A DNA stretch of 64,000 bases from Tetragonia tetragonoides. Its lineage: Eukaryota > Streptophyta > Magnoliopsida > Caryophyllales > Aizoaceae. The notes beneath the pieces were generated by a model. It made no database searches. It was not told the DNA's origin and saw only the letters and a program-made list of their open reading frames with translations. The stretch lies in NCBI GenBank assembly GCA_038025085.1, contig CM076143.1, positions 35,300,501 through 35,364,500 on the forward strand, read 5' to 3'. Both the position numbers and the translations under genes were made by a program. Below are positions 23,801 through 34,879 of this stretch, piece after piece; within the stretch, counting starts at the first letter, position 1, and each line of letters opens with the position of its first letter.

Positions 23801-25355
23801 GAAAGACTCGTCATACGTTGAACACTTCTTTAGTACTTCCAAGGGAGATCATTCGTGACTTGCAGAGTCTAGATGTGGAGATGGTGCTGAAAGGTGACGT
23901 TCAATGTACCTTAGCACATATGTCAAATCGACCAACCTTACTCGATGAGATCTTCAACGGATTCTATGCCACAAGGATGAGGGTAGATCCGAAGACTTTT
24001 CTATTGGTCAAGACGGTGTCTTGAGATTTCGTGATCGTGTCTGTGTGTCGAATGACCCGGAGATCAAGAATCAGATTCTGGATGAAGCTCACAATACACC
24101 TTATTCTGTACATCTTGGTGGAGACAAGCTTTACAAAGATCTTCGCCAAATGTTCTGGTGGAAAGGTATGAAAAAAGATGCCGCTGAATTCGTGGCTAAG
24201 TGTCTGACGTGCCAGAAGGTGAAGATCGAACACAAGAGACCTGGTGGAATGATACAATCGCTTGAAGTCCCTAGGTGGAAATGGAACTCAATTTCAATGG
24301 ACTTTGTCATGGGTTTACCATTGACACAGAAGAAGAACAACGCCATTTGGGTAGTTGTGGATCATTTGACGAAAGTTGCGAAATTCATCCCAATGAATGA
24401 CACTTGGGAAATGGAGAAGCTAGCGGATGCTTACGTCAAGAAAGTCATGAGACTTCATGGTGTTCCAGAGGATATCGTTTCAGTTAGAGACTCGAGATTT
24501 CTATCTCATTTTTGGCAGAAATTGCAAGAAGCTTTTGGAAGCAAATTGAGGTTCAGTACTACTTTTCATCCTGCGACTGATGGTCAGACGGAAAGAACGA
24601 TTCAGACCTTGGAGGATATGCTTCGAGCATGTGCTCTCGAGTATCAAGGCTCATGGGATACACACATTCGGTTGATCGAGTTTTCTTACAACAATAGCTA
24701 TCACTCAAGCATTGATCGAACACCATATGAAGCATTGTATGGTAGGAAGTGTAGATCGCCAGTTTGTTGGAACGACATTACTGAAACTGCAGTTTTGGGC
24801 CCAGAAATGATCCAGCAGACCATCGAAGTGGTTAAGGTGATTCAAGCAAAGATGCGTAGTGCTCAAGATCGCCAGAAATCGTACGCAGATAGAGGTCGTA
24901 GACCTGAAGAGTTTGAGGTAGGAAGCAAGGTACTTTTGCGAGTATCTCCTACCAAAGGTGTCATGCGTTTTGGTCGTAAAGGAAAGTTAAGTCCTAGTTA
25001 TATTGGACCGTACGAGATTCTGGAAAGGATTGGTAAGGTTGCTTATCGATTAGCTTTACCTGTGGAACTTGCAAAAGTCCACAGTGTGTTTCATGTCTCT
25101 TAGTTGAAGCGATACGTACATGATCCAACTCATGTCGTTCAACCTGAAACGATCGATCTCGATGAAAGATTGACTTATGAAGAGCGTCCTATCAAGATAG
25201 TGGATCGCAAAGAGCGCTCAACTCGAACAAAGACTATTCCGATCGTCAAAGTCGTCTGGTCTCGACAAGGTCAAGAGGAAGCAACATGGGAAGCTGAATC
25301 CATGATGCGCGAGAAGTATCCAGACCTCTTCCTAGAAGGTACTAGTCCCACTTGA
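20851..25355 (+). pseudogene. Gag-pol polyprotein of Tekay B, near-complete
   Basis: Gag starts at 20851 ([13 protein letters not shown]). Domains in order: gag with zinc knuckle [14 protein letters not shown] (~21728), protease LFDSGATHS (~22086), RT with FIDDILVYS (23026-23052), RNase H from [10 protein letters not shown] (~23467), integrase HHCC finger and core, and chromodomain (RPIKIVDRKERSTRTK...EATWEAESMMREKYPDLF). Breaks: TAG at ~23080 in RT, a 28-bp deletion between GATC repeats at ~23951 that shifts the frame before integrase, and TAG at ~25101 where the duplicate at 13407 has CAG. The integrase motif reads VSVRD where A has VSDRD, so the second catalytic Asp is lost. The copy is inactive but otherwise shows the full Tekay layout. 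Confidence 0.93.
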
Positions 25356-25621
25356 GTTTCGGGACGAAACTCCTTTTAAGGAGGGTAGAATGTCACGCCT
25401 CGAAATTTTGTTTTGTTTATCGCTTTGCACGAATTACAAGTTCGAGCATTTCATGGTGCATGCTACTCAACTTAGAATCACGATCGTACTTTCTCATCTT
25501 GCATATGTTAGTGTCCTAGAAATTGTTTATACCTTCGTATGGTAAACTCGTTTTTTTTTTTGGGAAGTGATTACTTCATGTCTCAAGTTTCGGAACGAAA
25601 CTTCTTTTAAGGAGGGTAGAA
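25354..25621 (+). promoter_or_regulatory. Two hairpin/PPT cassettes and 3' UTR of Tekay B
   Basis: The first cassette (GAGTTTCG-GGA-CGAAACTC, then AAGGAGGGTAGAA and TGTCACGCC) starts at the gag-pol stop. The second (AAGTTTCG-GAA-CGAAACTT, then the PPT) abuts the 3' LTR at 25622. The ~230 bp between them start like an LTR (TGTCACGCC). Confidence 0.65.
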
Positions 25622-28232
25622 TGTGATACTCCAATATTTTCTATAATTATTATAGCGATTTATAAATGATTTATAAATAGTTTCGGAGATTAAATCGTAT
25701 ATTCATTTAAGGATTCGATTTATTTAATTAAAGGCATAATAATATAAATTATTATTATGGGACTTTCATAAATTGTATTTATTAATTTTGAGGAGTTTAA
25801 GTAAAATGTTTTATATATGAATAAGAATTATTCATATAGTTTTTAATTAGTTTTAATTAGTTTTAATTTGTTATTTAAATCAAAAAATTATTAAATGAAT
25901 TCCTAAACCTAGTAGTATTTGACTTGGGTTGACTGAGGGTGGCCTATATAAGGAAAAGGTGAGGCAATTCATCAGTTTTGCAAACTGAGCAAAAACCCTC
26001 AAGCACTCTCTATCTCTCCTTGCCGTCCCCTTGCTGTCACCATCGAATCACCATCATCACCGTCGCCATCACCATGGCCTTGGTAAGCTTTCTCTCTCCT
26101 CTTCTTTCTCTCTCTTTCTTTCCCGTTCTCTTTCTCACGTTCTTTTTCTCTTTCACTTTCGTTTCTCTTTTCCCTCTCCTGTTGACAGCCACCAGGGACC
26201 ACCCTACGCCGGTCACTGCCTCCTCCAACCTCTGGTGAGTATCCGGGCTGACGGACCAAGCCCCGCCACCCTTCTCTCTCCCTTTCGCATTCTTTTTCTT
26301 TTTCTCTCTCTTTCGCTCACTCTTTAGGGCTGGCCGTGAACCACCACAGTGGACCCACCACCACCACCGGCGCCGGTGGGTGGTGAAGGGGTCACCGGAC
26401 CACCATGGGTGGTGGTCGTGGTGGTGGTTCATGGGTTGTGCGAACAGTTCTTCGTTTTCGCGGATTCGTACAGGTTTTTGTGGATTTTCAGCAGATTTTA
26501 ATTTCTTGTTTTAATTTTTCTGCACTCGTTTGGAACCAGAATTCGAATTTTCAAAAGCCTATATTGGTTGGAATAAATCGACAAATTTAAACAAAATATC
26601 AGATTGATATTTCGTTACATTTTATATTTTCGTATTTAATTAATACTGATTCGGTAATTATTTTTAATTAGGACCTAACGAGCAAGCGTGATTATTGTCG
26701 ATTGGTTGGAGCATACATACTGTTGGTAGCGTATTAGTGGTAAGAGCTCATGCCTACCTTCTTCCAAAGTCCCATCAAAACTATTTTGATGTGTTATGTG
26801 CTAATTGGGAATTTGTTGTGAATTTAATATGCAAAGCATGATTTAATTATATCGTCGTTATTATGAAGTTATTAAGCATGATTCACTGCTGTAAATATGA
26901 GTTATAATTACCAGGTTTATGTTAGCATGTTTTGGGAATTAATTAGTCCATATGATGATTATTGGACAATTGTTGAATAGCGAATTATTAATATTATTAT
27001 GCTATTAACTATATGCTAATTGGTATGGGTATTATTAAGTGCTAGTGAGCACCTATATATTATCGTTGAATGTCTTTGGTGATTTTGTGAATTTTTGGAT
27101 ATCATATTACCCTGCTGAAGTGCTGCCGAAATTGTGCTAGACATTACTTGTCATCATTATTGAATTTTCGTCGTTATTGAATTAAAGCATGTTTAATTCT
27201 CATCGTATTGAATTATGATTATCGTCGTTATTTACTATTCATTGTCAAGAGCATGAAATGAATTAGTAAGTCATGGTCTCGTAGTACCACTTATGTCAAC
27301 TAATGCAAATTATGTGAATTGAATTAAATGAGAGTAAGACTCCTAATGGATCCCTAGGAGTAGTCGAGCAATCGGGATTGCACCTAATGGTGTAGTTCAA
27401 GGGATGAGTGATTCCCAAGTTACTTATGGACACCTCGCAGTGTGTCTGGGACGGATCATTCCCCATTTATTAAGTCCTCTAGGCTCGTGTAATTGTACTA
27501 GAGGTAGTGTGCACATTAGAGTCATTGAGTCCATGGTGTGATTGTATCTTCGATGAACAGTATGGGTAATCGCTGTTCTATTCGCTCTCTTACATCTCTC
27601 TAATCAAGACGGATTGTCTATGTCGTATTTCGTGTGATCACTATACAAGAATTGCATATGAAAGAATGTCGTTGTGCGTATGCTTGATTATATGCTTATG
27701 TGCGTATGCAAATGAATTTCAAGGATTCTTCTAAAACCTCAGCTAAGGTTTGCGAAATGTTTTTACTGGGTACGGATGACATTTATTCAGTTTATCTGAT
27801 TTTTGTTTCTCTTTTGTTTCTTTTCATTTCTTCTGTATTTTGTTTCTGTCATGGATTCGAAAGTGCAGGTTTAGTTGATTGAGGACGTACAACTTGGAAG
27901 GTAGCGTTGGCGTCAGTTTTTAGAACTGTTTCTGTTCAGTTTAGATAGTTGGGATTTTTATTGGATTTAGCCCTTTGAAGGCAAGTTGTAATAAATTTGG
28001 TTTAATGGTTTTTAGCTCACTATATAGACAACTCTGATATTAACTGTTTAGTTTGTTTAGTTCGTTAGTAAACTCCTTTTGATGCCTAGTCTTTCTTTCT
28101 GCTTAGCATTTATTCCATAGTGATAAATGTTGCCGTGACATCCCTCGGGTTCGGGACGGTTTAGCGGTGTCGAGTCGTGCACAACGACGTCGATAGTTCC
28201 GGGAAAATCGTTGCGAATTCGGAGGTGTTACA
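25622..28232 (+). repeat. 3' LTR of Tekay B
   Basis: It begins TGTGATACTCC and ends GGAGGTGTTACA, 2611 bp, with TATA at 25945-25952, followed by the GAAGT duplication. Confidence 0.93.
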
Positions 28233-28596
28233 GAAGTTGAGTCAGAGCAATTTGATAATCCTCCAGGAGTTCAACGACGAAGGGCTGCATAGGGAGATGG
28301 AACCCCCTCTCGATCATACCATTATGAACAGCAATGTTATCATCATCAGGAGGGCAAAATACGACATCGTCCTCGCCTAAAAAATCGATGGAACAACTTT
28401 TGGGAAGACCCACCTGCCCCTTAAGGTTGTTCAGTTGAGCCTCATTCGTGGTCGTACGATGAACCCAGGCTAGGTCAGGAGCCCAATAGGCAGTTTCATC
28501 GGCGAAGTTCGACAAGTCCACGGCCTTCTGACGAAGAACCTCGCGGTATGACTTGCCGGAAACCTGTGACGAAAAGGCAACACTTGCTTTTGTCAT
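28233..28596 (-). pseudogene. Antisense Transposase_28-type gene R2, N-terminal part
   Basis: ATG at 28596 (MTKASVAFSS) opens 121 codons that run into the Tekay B LTR. The conserved GMIERGFHLPMQPFVVELLE segment is typical of the start of the putative gypsy-type transposon domain. Removing element B joins ...IALTQL to LPNM in the island 16662-17363 in the same frame. The whole gene is therefore 28596-28233, 17363-16662, 3914-2584, antisense to R. Its role in the element is unknown; such antisense ORFs are a recognised trait of Tat-clade elements. Confidence 0.75.
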
Positions 28597-28738
28597 GACA
28601 GAAAAACTGAGTTCTAGAGAGAATTTGGATGAGAGATAATATGCGCAGAATCAGAAAAACAAGTGAAGAAGCAAATGATTGCAAAACGCAAAGCTCATGC
28701 ATAAAGGGGCATAACTCAACCCCTAGGATACACGTGGC

Positions 28739-30046
28739 CTAAGGAAGGCGCAAGGCACAAATACAAGTCCTAAAAAGTTCCACAGGCACAGGGCCCCCCA
28801 TCTTGGACAGGTCGGCTTGGAGACGCTGGCATACGACTTCTAGGTCCTTTTGGCGAGAGCTGAGTCCCTCATACAAAGTGTGAGCCGACCGCAACTCACT
28901 TTCGAAACCAGCTATCTTCAAGGAAGTCTCCTGAAGATGGGAACGAATACGAGCAAGCTCCACCTTGATGTTCTCGAACTCAGCAGTTTTCTTATCACGA
29001 ACAGCGATCGAAGAAAAACATGTTTCAGCCTTCTTCGCCGACACATCTTTGGCGTGCTTTGCCCGCCCTTCAGCGTCAGACCTCGCCTGGGACCTCGCCT
29101 GTGACAACTGAGGGAAGTCGCGGAGGAAAAAGGAATCCTCTCGGCAACTATGTCCTTCTCCAGCAAACTCGCCAACGCCAACTTCACTGGCTTGCCGAAG
29201 GAGGGATCCGCCAAGTGCCGAGCATACCAACAAGCCAAGCTTTCGCCGAAGAGATCCTCGCCATATCGAATACCAGCCTCTTGCACAACGCACAAAGGCG
29301 TTCGCGACGTAGATGCAAAACTTTCCCGGCATAATCTCTTCGGCGTCTTTCTCAGCCTATAACGACTGACAACCTCAGGTTATCCCTCAGAGTCACTAGA
29401 TCTAGAAGATATCAATAGTTGAGACCATGATGAGAGAAGCTCAACGGGCATAACCGAACTGAATCACAAAGAGTACAGAGCAAAAGATCACGTCATCATA
29501 AACCAACAATAAAACGCAACCTGTCAACTTGACAGAACTCCACAGAACTCAAAGAGACGTTCCTGCCGACCTCTGAGCTCCACGATGCGAGCCCTCGCGT
29601 CGTCTAGGTTAGCCTGGGTAACGGCAGCCTGCCATGCCTCATGAAAGTTCAGAGCGAGAGACCCCAAGCTCACCAGACTGGTCTTTAGTACTTCCTCGTA
29701 CTAAGCACTGTTTATCCCCCTGCCAGCCCCTCGGCCATAGCGAGCATGACCCTCAAAACCCGGAAGGGCGAGACGCTCCTCTCAAGCTTCACCTCCTTAC
29801 CCTTGGAAAAAGAGGATGTAGGTCGCCCAACATATGGACCCAGGGTGGCCGCGCCGGCGGTAATGGAAGCCAGCCCAAGAACAATCTGCCGACCAGAAGC
29901 CCCCCTTCATCAGAAGCTCCCAGAACCGCGACAGCAGGAGAGGTCGGACGCCCACTCGCCGGCACGATTCGTCGGCAGGTCGGAGAAGCAGGCCGAGAGC
30001 GCTTGTTAGAAGCCCCCTGCCGAGTCTCATCAGAAGAGCCAGACAT
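28739..30046 (-). pseudogene. Antisense pseudogene R1 with coiled-coil C-terminus
   Basis: The likely start is ATG 30046 (MSGSSDETRQGASNKRSRP), some 105 bp downstream of a TATA box. The first part is Ser/Pro/Arg-rich. After frame changes, a segment reads YARHLADPSFGKPVKLALAS, and a coiled coil follows (DKKTAEFENIKVELARIRSH, then LSSRQKDLEVVCQRLQADLS), ending near 28739. It resembles the C-terminal half of R2-type proteins, so it may be a second, diverged copy. Frameshifts near 29100 and in 29400-29790 make it a pseudogene; unplaced introns may account for part of this. Confidence 0.5.
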
Positions 30047-30149
30047 GTCTAAAGGCGGGAAAAAAGTTAGCCTGGGCAACGTACAAGATGAGGGAGCAAA
30101 GGAGGGAAGACAAATAGTGAATAAAATGTACAGCCTAACAAGGGAAGGG

Positions 30150-30157
30150 TTTATATA
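30150..30157 (-). promoter_or_regulatory. TATA box for antisense gene R1
   Basis: On the minus strand CTATATAAACC lies about 105 bp upstream of the R1 ATG and about 110 bp inside the 3' LTR of R. It fits a separate antisense promoter. Confidence 0.5.
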
Positions 30158-30265
30158 GAAAAAAGCCCATGGCCCCAGGAAGACGAAACGCCTCCTCAAA
30201 AATCATTAATTGTCAGAAATGTCTTGCCTCCTATTGGTTCCACCAAACCGTTTTCGAGGGACAAA

Positions 30266-30671
30266 TGTTATGACCCAAAATATCCAGCTAAGCCCACACG
30301 GCCGCTTTCCTTTCTAGGGCCCGTTCCAGAAGGCCTCCTGGAAACCTTAATCAAGGAAACGGCCCAGTAAACACACGTGTCAAGCAGGTATTGATCAAGG
30401 ACACTCCCCTATCTGTGGATGCCACGTGTTACCTAGGGATTGTCCTAGTGCCCATGGAATCCACGCCTATAAATACTCTCATTTTAGGTATGAACAGGAC
30501 AACTACTTTCAATAAATCAAATCACATTTTACCTAATTGAGAGAGAATACTGACTTAGGCATCGGAGCGGGGATCCCGGAAATCCCCTCCGGGCTAGTGA
30601 CGTATTCTGATTTTGCAGGTGCCAACGTTAGTAAGAGTACTCCCAGAGGACGAAGAATTAACCGCACAACA
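30266..30671 (+). repeat. 3' LTR of Retand-like element R
   Basis: It begins TGTTATGACCC after a purine-rich GAGGGACAAA and ends CGCACAACA, 406 bp. TATAAATA is at 30468-30475. The region GACTTAGGCATCGGAGCGGG...TTTGCAGG near the end is typical of Tat/Retand LTRs. The following TTAAT (30672-30676) should be one half of the target duplication; the other half is outside the window. Confidence 0.8.
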
Positions 30672-30723
30672 TTAATGATCCATTAAAGATTTAAACTTTA
30701 TTAGCAATTATCCAAGCACTTAC

Positions 30724-31357
30724 TTGAAGAAGAAGAGGGCTTCCCGTCCATCCACCAAGCGATGGCACTTGTTTCTTGCGGTCCAAGCAAATTATGGTTT
30801 CACCAAGAACAAAAAATATAGGGGTAAAATCGTTTTGAATTTGTTTAACAACTCTAAGCATATTAGTTTTACCATTATTACCTCCACCAGCAAAGAGGTA
30901 CCTATGCAAGAGACATAAAATAAAGGCACACTTATAATAGGTCTCACTCATCACGTCATGGTTATCCCTTACCTTGGGGAAAAATATGTCAATTACACCA
31001 TTGAGGTCTAATTCACCACTCCTAGCAATGGAGGAAGCTTGTGTTGGTGATAGGCCAAGATACCTTTTGTAGTAGCTTCAAGGTTTGCTCCAAGCCATGG
31101 AGTGGCGGGAGCTTGGTCATCAGGAAACCCAAGGATAGCGGCAATTTCCTCGGGAAGTGGACATAATTTATTGTACCCAAAGCAGAAGACATGAAGTTTA
31201 TCATCCCAAAACTCAATTGCGGCCTCAAGGAGATTCCATACGTTTGAACTTGCTTAAGGTGGAAGAGAGCATTCAAGTGGAAAGGCATAAGTCCCATCCT
31301 CTCTTCGGGGGTCATAGATTGTAACCACTTGTCAAATTTAACATCAAAGCTTGTCAT
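30724..31357 (-). pseudogene. Antisense gene of C, DUF7745/plant-mobile-domain-like, split by R
   Basis: ATG 31357 (MTSFDVKFDKWLQSMT) opens exon 1 (31357-30973). A 1-nt shift near 31225 is needed to continue into AAIEFWDDKLHVFCFGYNKL, then LCPLPEEIAAILGFPDD. An FWD...F.FG...L.PT.EE-type motif is typical of the DUF7745/PMD-like proteins found in plant retrotransposons (family call from memory). Two stops precede the intron 30902-30972 (GTAAGG...TTGCATAG). Splicing keeps the frame (LTYFSPR then YLFAGGGNNG), and exon 2 reads to GGWTGSPLLLQ at 30724, where GTAAGTGC starts another intron. Element R sits in that intron, so further exons are outside the window. Confidence 0.6.
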
Positions 31358-31457
31358 GGCTGAAATCTAAGAATAATTAGGGGGTTTCTCTCTCTAAAAA
31401 GCTCTCTTATTGATCGTAAATTAAGAAGTTGATGTCCCAAATTAGACTAACCCAAGG

Positions 31458-31465
31458 CTTATATA
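31458..31465 (-). promoter_or_regulatory. TATA box of the DUF7745-like antisense gene
   Basis: On the minus strand GCTCTATATAAGCC lies about 100 bp before the ATG and about 50 bp downstream of an AGCGG/CCGCT cluster. This is the same arrangement as in the Tat LTRs. Confidence 0.55.
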
Positions 31466-31514
31466 GAGCTCGCACGGAAAAGACGAAAAATAAGGCAACT
31501 CGTCAAAAAGGGGC

Positions 31515-31632
31515 TCCAGCGGCCCCTGGAACAGCCGCTGAAGGCTCAGCGGCGCTCGATAGTGCAGCGCACGCCCAGCGGCCAGCAGCTGAGCCTTAGC
31601 GGCACGCTGCCAGCCGCTGGCGCCTGGCGGCA
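31515..31632 (-). promoter_or_regulatory. AGCGG/CCGCT palindrome cluster upstream of the DUF7745-like gene
   Basis: AGCGG starts at 31518, 31548, 31577 and 31598, with CCGCT partners at 31535 and 31614. The spacing is partly degenerate, but the motif and its position relative to the TATA box match the other arrays. Confidence 0.55.
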
Positions 31633-32127
31633 CCCCTTTTCGCCCCCGCTGCTCCGCGTGTACCGCTGGACTGCTCCCGTTGGCCGACGGACCCTTTTCT
31701 TCGGTTTTGGACACTTTCCTTAACCGATTTGGACTCAAATATGGCTCTTTTCCTATTTCTTCTATTATTTCTATTATTTCTATTATTGCCTTACTATTAA
31801 TGGAAACTCCACAATTTCCTTTTTTTTCTTCTTGGATGATTATCATCTTTTATTTGTATCTTTTTATTAATCCCTTTTTACTTATTATTTTCATTTCATT
31901 TTTTCACCCCTTTCCTTTTTTTTTCATTTTTTTTGGGGGATAGGGTACACCCCATTTCAAACTTTTTGGTTGTACCATTTTTTGCTAAATGGCTATTACT
32001 TGCGCTTTTGCTCGACTACGTGTGCATTTGCATTAGCCTAATTACGTGCAGAAACCAATAAATAGGCAAGCAATATTTTACAAGCAAAGTCCGAATGTTT
32101 GTTCCATACAAATGTTCAAAATGTATT
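31633..32127. other. Spacer between the antisense genes of C
   Basis: It contains a strongly T-rich stretch (31680-31940) that yields only low-complexity reading frames. It should hold the 3' end of the PMD transcript and upstream parts of the next antisense promoter. No gene is supported. Confidence 0.4.
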
Positions 32128-34879
32128 TCACACAAATACATTATCATAAAAGCTATCACCCGCATCATCATCCGTACAGGGCACCTCAAAGTGGTCCTCC
32201 GACCTCCGCATCTCATCACCAAAGATCGACCCCACGACCTGGCAAGGATCACATGAGGAATGTCGGGCAGGCTCCCGATATGAACTCCCTTCCCCGACAT
32301 AGCTCGAGTCATACCCCCACGAAGAAAGAGAAGGCATGGTAAGCATCATAGAAGCAGAAACCGGGGGCTGGTAGTTAAGGCCACCATAGGAAGGATATCC
32401 CGCATACCCGGGATAAGGAGGATACATCGGCACATGCATTGGAGCAGGCTCCACATACGGAGTCATCCTACTCCCACCAGGGGGGTCCGACCGATGTAAA
32501 GGCACCCTCTCTCTCCTAGGACTCTCCCTCCGAGGGATCCTTTCGCGTGAAGAGCTACGCTCAGGAGAGCTCACGCCGTCATCGTCCAACAACACCACTT
32601 GTCATGACCGACGAGGAAGGGGTCGACGGTACTCAACCTGCATCCCACAGAAAGTCATAAGATGCATTTCTCAAAGCATGCAAGTTTGAAAATGCAAAAT
32701 GCAAGCTTACCTTGTCCAAGTCAGCTCTTGAACAAGTACCCTTCGAAAGGGCTCGGGATATCCAAGACTTCATGGCATGCATCATCTTGAATACCTTCCC
32801 GGTCTGCTCACGATCAAGCTACACAAGAAAAACTTATTACAAGCATATATTAAAGTAAGGCATTGCACACTTAGGTAAAATTGCAAATTTACCCCAGGAT
32901 GCCCAATAGGAAGAGGTAGACCCTAGATGTCCTCATCAAGGTCCTCCGTCATAGGGATCTCTCCCCAGCACTCCTTCTCACCGTAATCCCGGCCTCGGAC
33001 CAGCATATCCGGGACATCCACCTCAGTGTCATCAACCCGAGGTTCCTACAAAGCAAAGTAAGTTAGCATCAATAAAACAAAAGGCATAGAATATCAAGCA
33101 TAAATTCTTACCTTCAAGCCCACAAATGAAGGCATGAGGCGATCACAGCGGAACTACTCATAGTGCCCCGCAAGGTCCTCCGTAGGCTCCCTCAAATACC
33201 GCATAGCATTTGAGCCCACCGTGGCCTCCACAACCTGCTCCCGAGACATGCACTCCACCAAGAACATGGACGAGGAAGGATCCAAAGGAATCCTAGGGCC
33301 CTCCAAGTCGGGATAAACCTAACGGAAGATCCGCTCCCCTAGGTACCAGTCAAAGAAAAATGGGCCCGCAATCAGGATCCTCTGATGGTCCACTACCCTA
33401 GAGGCTAAGATGGTGTCCGGAGCCGACCCGTGATACTTCGCCCATGGGAAGTAGTCAATCTACACAACCATGCAACATAAGATATTTCCACACCAAGAAA
33501 TTCAATCCATGCAACAAATATTATGTTTTTACCTTGTGCCAGTCAATGCGCAAGAGCGCCTCCCTGTACCACTGGAGAGTATGCAGAGGCGCTGGACCCC
33601 TATGGCGCCATGCCCTGCAAATCGGGAAATGCAAGGCCCAGCCCGTTGGCGCCAAATCCGGGAAATGCTACAAAAACCAAGGCTACATTCAAACATGAAA
33701 AATTAAGCACCGCACACTTAAATCATGCAAAGAAAATACAAAGGTAAGAAAACACACCTGTAAAGCCTTCCAAAAGCCTCATAAGCTTACGGCAGGAAGG
33801 TTCGCCTGCTTGTACATCTCGTCATTCACGCGGCAGGCGTACCGCATGCATCTCAAGAGGTTGGCGTAGCGCTGCAACCCCCAGTTGTACTCTCTCACTC
33901 TCTCTTAATCCAGCAAACTCGGGAGGTAGATGGCATGAATGCGTTCCCCCTTGTCACTAAAAATAGTGGTGGCAAGGAGGTAGGCGATAAACATCCTCGC
34001 CTTTTGCTTCACCGAGGTATTCCTTTTATACCTCGGGTCTTTCCAAGCAGTAAAAAGCTCACTGTAAGAATGGTAGTGGTGACCCCAAGTGTTCCCCCAA
34101 GGATCGAAGAGCTCCACCAACTCCGTCTTACGTTTCCAAATGGAAACGTCATAAACAATGGGCATACCCACGCAAGGTACCCCGGTCAACATTGCAAACT
34201 CCAAAGGAGTAATCATCATTTCCCCATTAGGGAAATGGAACGTATTGGTAGTGTCCCAAAAACGCTCCAAAGACAACCGAACAATACATCTCTTGACTCG
34301 CTCAACCGAGTCCGCCGCTCTCAAAAGGGGCCCAAACCCCGCATTCAAAACCGCATCTTGCACCTCTTTGGGTAAGGTTTTGAAAAGCTTAATCGAAGAG
34401 CCATAGTTTCTATGGGCCTTCAAATTCCCATCGGGTTCCTATGATCATGTTTGTAATCCCTTAGGTACACATTTCAATTAAATGTTCAATTCTAAGCATG
34501 TTTCTAAGTTCGTTCAAGCCGCGCAAGATCACATGCGCTACAAGCTTGACATTTGCGTACAAATTCTATACAAAGTCTATCCAAGGCAAGCATATAAACT
34601 CAAAATCAATGCATAATACTATGAATTCAAAGTTTGAGGACTTACCATGAACTTGGAAGCCCGAGTGCTCAAATGAGTCGCCGGTCGGAAAAGCAACTCC
34701 GATCGATCCTAAACAATGTCTGGCATCCTAACCGACCGGGTATATCGATCTTCAGGAAAAGCCACATTAGGCTTCCTCTTTCAAGGCTTCACATGAGATG
34801 GAAAAGCCTTGGTGAAAATGTCGATTTCCTCGAACTCCTCTCGCACCTCAGTTCTCCTATTTCCCATTTTTGGAGCCAT
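32128..34879 (-). pseudogene. Antisense seven-exon plant mobile domain (PMD) gene of element C
   Basis: Exons: 34879-34646, 34438-33758, 33682-33533, 33459-33112, 33045-32893, 32818-32711 and 32637-32128. All introns are GT-AG (66-207 bp) and keep the frame. Exon 1 starts MAPKMGNRRTEVREE; an in-frame ATG at 34969 is an alternative. Exon 2 carries the PMD core: GFGPLLRAADSVERVKRCIV, then FWDTTNTFHFPNGEMMITPL and EFAMLTGVPCVG. Later exons read HFPDLAP, IDYFPWAKYHGSAPD and VDDTEVDVPDMLVRG. The last is Tyr/Pro/Ser-rich (MYPPYPGYAGYPSYGG) and ends DNVFV. About nine in-frame stops, mostly TAG/TGA replacing likely Gln, Trp or Arg codons, make it a pseudogene. PMD proteins are related to host MAIL1/MAIN-type factors. 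The role inside the element is unknown. Confidence 0.75.

Larger units (their letters stand above)
17364..28232 (+). mobile_element. Tekay (Del-type) chromovirus B
   Basis: It has a 5' LTR (17364-19948), PBS, truncated ORFX, gag-pol with few breaks, hairpin/PPT and 3' LTR (25622-28232), all on the + strand with a GAAGT duplication. It belongs to a subfamily slightly different from A: a different CT-rich leader and an ORFX deletion. Gag-pol is less damaged than in A. It inserted into the same antisense gene as A, about 700 bp away. Confidence 0.94.
1..30671 (+). mobile_element. Retand-like Tat Ty3/gypsy element R, 3' part, interrupted by two Tekay insertions
   Basis: The parts are: end of integrase (1-324), a 3' UTR with hairpin repeats, antisense pseudogenes between pol and the 3' LTR, and a 3' LTR ending at 30671. 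Two Tekay elements (3915-16656 and 17364-28232), each with a perfect 5-bp target duplication, interrupt it. Antisense genes at this position are known for the Tat clade. The 5' half lies outside the window. R interrupts an intron of an antisense gene of element C, so it is younger than C and older than A and B. Confidence 0.8.

Noticed and set aside
29634..30158. 174-codon + strand frame
   Set aside because: It is the shadow of antisense gene R1, whose start, TATA box and Ser/Arg-rich N-terminus are on the minus strand.
31680..31943. T-rich + strand frame resembling a membrane protein
   Set aside because: Low-complexity T runs give hydrophobic residues. There is no start context or homology, and it lies between two antisense genes.
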